Positions 61,501-64,000 of a stretch of DNA of 64,000 nucleotides are shown here, one piece after another. How positions within the stretch are numbered: the stretch's first letter is position 1; the number at the start of each line of letters is the position of its first letter. The position numbers and the translations under genes were made by a program. Location of the stretch: assembly GCF_947179165.1 (NCBI RefSeq), contig NC_077238.1:76189257-76253256 (forward strand), given 5' to 3'. The notes beneath the pieces were generated by a model that did no database searches, had not been told where the DNA came from, and saw only the letters and a program-made list of their open reading frames with translations. This DNA comes from Solanum dulcamara (lineage: Eukaryota > Streptophyta > Magnoliopsida > Solanales > Solanaceae).

Positions 61501-63355
61501 TAAATTAGTAACACGTCTTAATACCACTAATGATTGTATCAGAGTCAGCTGGGGGCAACCCACCCTTGGATCCTGTATGAATAATGCGGGATGGTTTATG
61601 CACCGAGCTTGCTTTTTAATAAGTTACAAATTGTCTAAGTTCATAATTTCGCACGAGTCATAATCAATTAAAAACATAATGGGAACAACTTGTTTACCTT
61701 TTTCTTAGTCTGGGCAAGACATGTCACTATCTTTGATAAATCATATGTAGAAATTCAAATGTTTAAAGCTTTCTTCTCTATACGCATGCACATTGCTTTT
61801 TCTTTTTTCTTTTTCTATGTTTTACACTTTTTATGCAAATTTTGACTATGTTGCACAGCTGATTTCTAACATGATTTATCTCACTTTTCCCTCCTTTTAT
61901 CGGCGTGGTTGCTTTTGCTAAACTCAAAATTCTGGATCTGTTCTACAGTGTACTTAGGTAAGTCGCCTCAATATTTAGTTATAATTTTTTTTGGTTGTTC
62001 GTTCCGACGCATCAATAAAATTTGTATATTTAAAAATGAAATAGGTGGATATGACAAGGAGGACAAAGCGGCAAGATCTTATGACTTAGCAGCTCTAAAG
62101 TATTGGGGTACAACAGCCACAACCAATTTCCCTGTAATATTACTATACACTCTTTTATCATTTTTCCTTGAAGTTTTTATGGTCAATTCAATCAATTGCA
62201 CGAAAATTATGTAATTATGGAAGGACGTTCGAGTTTTGAGTTTTTATGTAACTGATATATTTTCCAGGCTTCCGATTATACCAAAGAAATAGAGGAAATG
62301 AAGCACATGACAAAGCAAGAATTCATCGCCTCCCTAAGAAGGTGCACGAGCTTTACCCTTTACGTACCCCATTATCGTCGTGTTTCTTCTCTATAGTATC
62401 AATATTAATAATCTATCGTCCGTGAATATCAGGAAAAGTAGTGGTTTCTCGAGAGGAGCTTCTATGTATCGTGGTGTGACAAGGTTTGAATTATATCGAA
62501 TGTATTAAATTGTACTTCTGCTCATTTTGTCGTGTTAATATCTAATCGTGTCCTAAATGTAGTGAGCGAGATCAATGTTCGTCCTATTTCACGAGCTGTG
62601 TATATTGACCAGTGATGAAATTTTGCAGGCATCATCAACAAGGCCGATGGCAAGCAAGAATCGGTCGTGTTGCAGGGAACAAGGATCTGTACTTGGGAAC
62701 ATTCGGTAACTACAATAATTTCTTCTGATTCATTTCTTAGATTATCTATTAACAAAAACAGGAATTAGCTACCAAGTTCGTTGCTAATCTGTCGCGAAAT
62801 AGCTGATAGCTAACAGATTTTTTTTGATAATCGGTCGTTAAATAGGATTAACAATAGGAGTTGAGTTGTCCATTGCTAATTTAGCTTCTTTTTTTTTTTG
62901 AAACTATTGCAGCTACAGAGGAGGAAGCAGCAGAAGCATATGACATAGCAGCAATAAAGTTCAGGGGATTGAATGCAGTTACAAATTTCGAGATGAACCG
63001 GTACGACGTCGAGGCCATCATGAAAAGTTCACTTCCGATAGGCGGAGCAGCGAAGCGTTTAAAGATCTCCCTTGAATCCGAGCAGAAACAGTCGTTGAAC
63101 GATAACTACCAGCTGACTCCACACAACAGTGTCAACAGCAGCAATAATAACATCAATTTTGGGGCAATTTCCCCTGTTTCAGCCAACCCCTGTGGACTGC
63201 CATTCGACGCGAACCAACCTTATTACCACCACAGCTTCTTCCCACACCTCCAGTACTCAAACAACGACGGTGGTGCTTCTGATCATACTTCTGGTACAAT
63301 GCCATTGCTTCCATCACCCGCGGAGATCTTCATCTGGCCTCATCAGTCCTATTAG
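58552..63355 (+). CDS. AIL6: AINTEGUMENTA-like AP2 transcription factor (AIL6/PLT3-like)
   Basis: Nine exons: 58552-58720, 59202-59748, 59866-59948, 61949-61957, 62045-62133, 62268-62341, 62433-62483, 62629-62705, 62913-63355; all GT-AG, phases agree, 513 residues. It is a nuclear DNA-binding regulator; relatives act in meristem and organ growth. The N-terminus has [34 protein letters not shown] and [10 protein letters not shown], which as a set fit AIL6. AP2 repeat 1 runs from [20 protein letters not shown] to the NFP end, the linker is [20 protein letters not shown], and AP2 repeat 2 runs from [20 protein letters not shown] to [15 protein letters not shown]. Low-complexity His/Gln and Gly/Asn runs lie before repeat 1. 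Intron 3 is 2.0 kb. Exon 4 is a 9-nt micro-exon. Two MITE-type elements sit upstream. No miR172-type site was recognised. Confidence 0.92.
61949..61957 (+). other. 9-nt micro-exon of the AP2 domain
   Basis: CTACAG|TGTACTTAG|GTAAGT. It supplies the VYL residues between GRQ and [10 protein letters not shown] of AP2 repeat 1; without it the domain lacks three residues but keeps the frame. Micro-exons at this place are known in AP2/ANT genes. Confidence 0.9.
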
Positions 63356-64000
63356 ATTAACGTGTTTAGCGTACGTTGCCAAAATTCGTTTAGGCTAATT
63401 AAAATTAACTTTCTGACTTTGCAAAAAGTGTTAGCATTGGCTGTTAAATTAACAAATATGTAGAAGGTGAAAATATTGTAAAGTATCTTTTCTTCAACAG
63501 TTGCAGTAGTAGATGCATGTTGATTAGGTACTTAGGCTGGGTTGGGGGATTATTACTTTACTCTTGTGGGAAAATTTTGTTTTTCTTGCTTCCTTCATAT
63601 TATAGAGTTGCTACTAGTACAACATTATTTTGTTCAATTTTTTTGTGGCATTAAATTGACAACAAAAGAATGATATATACCAGCCTTTAAATTTTGAAAA
63701 GCAATATATTTGAAATAGCTGTAGTTTAAAAAAATTACATAATGTAACGATAATTTGGTTGTATAGAATATTCACATGTATACAGTTAAGCAGAAATTTT
63801 ATATACGTGTTGATACGCTTATTTAAAAACCTTTGGTTGATTGACGATGATCAACTTTGTCATAAAACGCAAAGCTGAAAAATACTATTAGAAAACAACA
63901 TATTTTTTTTAATGAAATTGACATAATTTGGCTCGTAGTGAACATTTTCAATAAATATCATCTGAATTGTTTAACGATGAGTCAATTTTCAATGAAACAT
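63356..64000. other. 3' flank of the AIL6-like gene
   Basis: T/A-rich region with several AATAAA-like words, no strong single poly(A) signal and no further gene seen. Confidence 0.5.

Overview
The window is AT-rich plant nuclear DNA with intron-containing genes, an AINTEGUMENTA-like gene carrying a 9-nt micro-exon, and many repeats. The repeats (CAGnGGCGGA-ended hAT-type elements, a Solanaceae-type SINE-like repeat, Stowaway- and Tourist-like MITEs, Ty1-copia and Ty3-gypsy elements) suggest a Solanum-like species such as tomato or potato. That placement is inferred from repeat style and protein similarity; no database was searched.

Layout. (1) 1-1867, minus strand: the 5' part of a nuclear protein gene with a histone-fold-like C-terminus, cut by the window edge. 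(2) 2725-3896: a hAT-type non-autonomous element with a perfect 8-bp target duplication. (3) About 5.0-16.35 kb: a large Mutator-like element of the Kaonashi (KI-MULE) kind. It has an apparently intact four-exon transposase gene on plus (5708-9592) and, convergent to it, a ten-exon DUF1985/ULP1-like cysteine protease gene on minus (15992-10371). The protease gene is broken by a frameshift and a nonsense codon. The introns and spacers are filled with GATACAT-type palindromes and several tandem arrays. (4) 16.4-25.4 kb: intergenic AT-rich DNA with further hAT-type and Stowaway-like MITEs and an 88-bp minisatellite. (5) 25483-28130: two Helitrons in tandem, each ending in a hairpin plus CTAG. (6) About 28.96-48.67 kb: an old minus-strand Ty1-copia element broken up by a Ty3-gypsy with its own solo-LTR insertion, another solo LTR, and a second gypsy LTR fragment. 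(7) 49-56 kb: AT-rich DNA, a Stowaway-like MITE, and a younger 5'-truncated copia element (52367-55997) with two in-frame amber codons. (8) 57.3-58.1 kb: a fold-back element and a Tourist-like MITE lying side by side. (9) 58552-63355, plus strand: a complete nine-exon AIL6/PLT3-like AP2 transcription factor gene.

The host genes are the two at the ends; almost everything between them is transposon-derived. The least ordinary part is the KI-MULE. Its motif array is concentrated in non-coding parts, two protease splice donors lie at the centre of perfect inverted repeats of the motif, a protease exon has been multiplied in tandem, and the protease terminal exon has a second, decayed copy. A second unusual item is the set of hAT-type elements that share a tRNA-like A-box/B-box module at a similar place and in the same orientation.
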